64,000 bases of DNA from Parabacteroides distasonis ATCC 8503 (GTDB taxonomy: Bacteria; Bacteroidota; Bacteroidia; Bacteroidales; Tannerellaceae), in NCBI RefSeq assembly GCF_000012845.1, contig NC_009615.1:2695501-2759500 (forward strand). The letters run 5' to 3'. Of the stretch, positions 62,344-64,000 are shown in pieces. Each line of letters begins with the position of its first letter. The first letter of the stretch is position 1. Position numbers and translations under genes: made by a program. The notes beneath the pieces were generated by a model. The model was not told where the DNA came from and searched no databases. It was given only the letters and a program-made list of their open reading frames with translations.

Positions 62344-64000
62344 ATGAAGCTAATACTACTCATAATCTTGATTATCTTCGGCTTTCAATCAAGCGCTTGG
62401 GGACAGGCGCCGACTCTCAGTATCGAGGCTAAACAAGAACCGATCCAAGAAATCATGAAAAAAATAGAGCATCAAACAGGCATGACATTCTCCTACGATC
62501 CTTCTATTCTCAAAGGTATTTCCCGGATTACATTCAAATCTGATAACCAATCCATATCGGAATGCCTTACCCGGCTATTCCAAAAGCTCCCTCTGTCTTA
62601 TCAGATAAACGGTACCCACATCATCTTGAAGAAACTCCCCCGCTCAGTAACCATCAGCGGATTCGTACGGGATAAAGCGACTACAGAATATCTAATCGGG
62701 GCCTCCGTTTATGACTCTCGCACACAAAGGGGCACAGCTACCAATAACCACGGTTTCTTCAGTCTAACCTTACCGGTCGGGGTAGTCCGTCTGGAGACTT
62801 CCTACATCGGATACGGACGTTTCTCACATACATTCCAACCGCTCGAACGGGATACCGTGATGGAAATTCTGCTGGAAAGCGGTGAGGCATTGGCCGAAGT
62901 TGTCGTTACCGGTAGTAATGACACACAAAACCCGATACAAGCCCCTCAGATGGGAACGATTAAAATAACCCGGAAGATGATCAAGACCATCCCGACCTTA
63001 TTCGGTGAGGCTGATGTGATCAAAGCCCTGCAAACCCAACCCGGCGTATCAGCCGGAACGGAAGGATTAGCCGGGATGTATGTCCGTGGGGGGAATGGAG
63101 ACGAGAACCTGTATATGATAGACGGAATCCAACTGTATCAGGTCAATCATCTCGGAGGACTTTTCTCCGCTTTCAACGCCGAGGCTTTGAAAGATGTGGA
63201 TTTTTATAAATCCGCTTTCCCCGCCCGCTATGGGGGAAGGCTTTCCAGCGTAGTGGATGTGCATACTAAAGATGGCAATATGAAAGAGTACCATGGTAGC
63301 GCTATGCTAGGATTGACCTCCGGTAACTTAAATTTCGAAGGGCCGATCATTAAAGACCGGACTTCGTTCAACGCCTCCTTCCGTCGCTCTTGGCTGGATG
63401 CCTTATCCGCACCGGGTTTGGCGATCTACAATAAAATTCAGAAAAAGAAGGGGGAGAAATTCAGCGCACGCTATGCTTTTACCGATCTGAACCTAAAAGT
63501 GAACCACCATATCAATGACCGGAGCCAAGCTTACGTTAATTTCTATTTCGGACAGGATTTCCTAAAAGGAGGAAGTTCTGAGTTCTCCGTAGGTGATAAT
63601 ATAACCCCTTTCGAGAACAAGGACTTTGGAAAGATGCGCTGGGGTAACATCGCATTGTCTTCCGGCTGGTCGTATGTGTTTAACAACAAGATGTTCGGTA
63701 CCGTCACCTTGGCTTATTCCCATTATCAATCCAAACTAAAACAAGAGACTTCACAATACTACGGAACCGAGGGTGACAAAGATTATTCTTCACGGTTTAT
63801 CGAGACCTCAACCCGAAACGGTATCAATGATTTCGGAGTCCATGCGAACTTCGACTATATTCCTACCTTGGCACATCATATCCGTTATGGTACCGACTAT
63901 CTTTACCATCGTTTCAGCCCGGAATATATCGAGGAAAAGACCTCCGAGAATTTGTCTCCGACCAAACGAACTACCGGAGACGAGCGCCTTTCAGCGAATG
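62344..64000 (+). CDS. TonB-dependent receptor with STN domain, 5' part (cut by right edge)
   Basis: The frame starts at ATG 62344 and is open to the window end (552 codons). It begins with a signal peptide (MKLILLIILIIFGFQSSAWG), then an STN-like domain (about 25-100, PIQEIMKKIEHQTGMTFSYD). A carboxypeptidase-regulatory-like domain (about 105-180, VTISGFVRDKATTEYLIGAS), and a TonB-box-like LAEVVVTGSND follow. The plug has MYVRGGNGDENLYMIDGIQL. The barrel has begun by the edge. The receptor does not look like SusC; no SusD is seen within the window. The cargo is unknown. It is divergent from the GH3 fusion gene. Confidence 0.9.
   Translation, partial: MKLILLIILIIFGFQSSAWGQAPTLSIEAKQEPIQEIMKKIEHQTGMTFSYDPSILKGISRITFKSDNQSISECLTRLFQKLPLSYQINGTHIILKKLPRSVTISGFVRDKATTEYLIGASVYDSRTQRGTATNNHGFFSLTLPVGVVRLETSYIGYGRFSHTFQPLERDTVMEILLESGEALAEVVVTGSNDTQNPIQAPQMGTIKITRKMIKTIPTLFGEADVIKALQTQPGVSAGTEGLAGMYVRGGNGDENLYMIDGIQLYQVNHLGGLFSAFNAEALKDVDFYKSAFPARYGGRLSSVVDVHTKDGNMKEYHGSAMLGLTSGNLNFEGPIIKDRTSFNASFRRSWLDALSAPGLAIYNKIQKKKGEKFSARYAFTDLNLKVNHHINDRSQAYVNFYFGQDFLKGGSSEFSVGDNITPFENKDFGKMRWGNIALSSGWSYVFNNKMFGTVTLAYSHYQSKLKQETSQYYGTEGDKDYSSRFIETSTRNGINDFGVHANFDYIPTLAHHIRYGTDYLYHRFSPEYIEEKTSENLSPTKRTTGDERLSAN

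Overview
The window comes from a Bacteroidota chromosome, most likely a gut Parabacteroides or close Bacteroides relative. Supporting signs are several SusC/SusD outer-membrane importers with ECF sigma/FecR switches, Ser-type secreted sulfatases, Oar-like and STN-containing TonB receptors, and promoters of the Bacteroidota type (TAnnTTTG at -7, sometimes with TTG 19-20 bp upstream). The species is inferred, not proven. I see no phage, insertion sequence, CRISPR array or rRNA.

Layout. 1-112: a cobalamin riboswitch pointing out of the left edge. 149-5152: a type II pantothenate kinase and the B12-dependent methylmalonyl-CoA mutase pair mutA-mutB, with promoter and terminator visible. 5424-5495: tRNA-Glu(CTC). 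5591-8379: an SDR enzyme with a C-terminal zinc-binding module, a small winged-helix protein and a ketose 3-epimerase-like enzyme. 8465-16830: a lipoprotein phosphodiesterase and two divergent Oar-like TonB receptors. 16891-21285: a Pif1-like helicase with TPRs, an SPFH membrane protein paired with a ribbon-helix-helix protein, and an HU-CCDC81/SPOR envelope protein.

21474-41990 is the core accessory region: two tandem polysaccharide-utilisation loci (PULs) on the minus strand. Upstream PUL B runs HD hydrolase, ECF sigma, FecR, SusC, SusD and three sulfatases. Downstream PUL A runs ECF sigma, FecR, SusC, SusD and one sulfatase. The SusC barrels and SusD proteins are very similar, but the SusC signalling domains and the sigma/FecR proteins are not. 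This looks like one import machine under two separate switches, with different desulfating enzymes. Both susC leaders carry, at matching positions, a plus-strand -7 element and a hairpin, which would suit a short cis-antisense RNA.

42234-48246 holds a P-loop ATPase, a tandem-repeat patch, an orphan LytTR regulator, an alpha/beta hydrolase, a Wzi-like protein, a PlsC acyltransferase and a 56-residue membrane protein. 48351-58103 is a third PUL (C): GH92 glycosidase, SusD, SusC and FecR on the minus strand, with a divergent ECF sigma gene. 58155-64000 holds a CobD-like PLP enzyme, a GH3/beta-lactamase-fold fusion and the start of an STN-containing TonB receptor cut by the right edge.

Taken together the window suggests a glycan forager: sulfatases and glycosidases trim sulfated or mannose-containing glycans outside the cytoplasm, SusCD complexes import them, and STN-FecR-sigma cascades sense import. 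Mutase-based propionate/succinate metabolism and B12-related genes sit at the left side.
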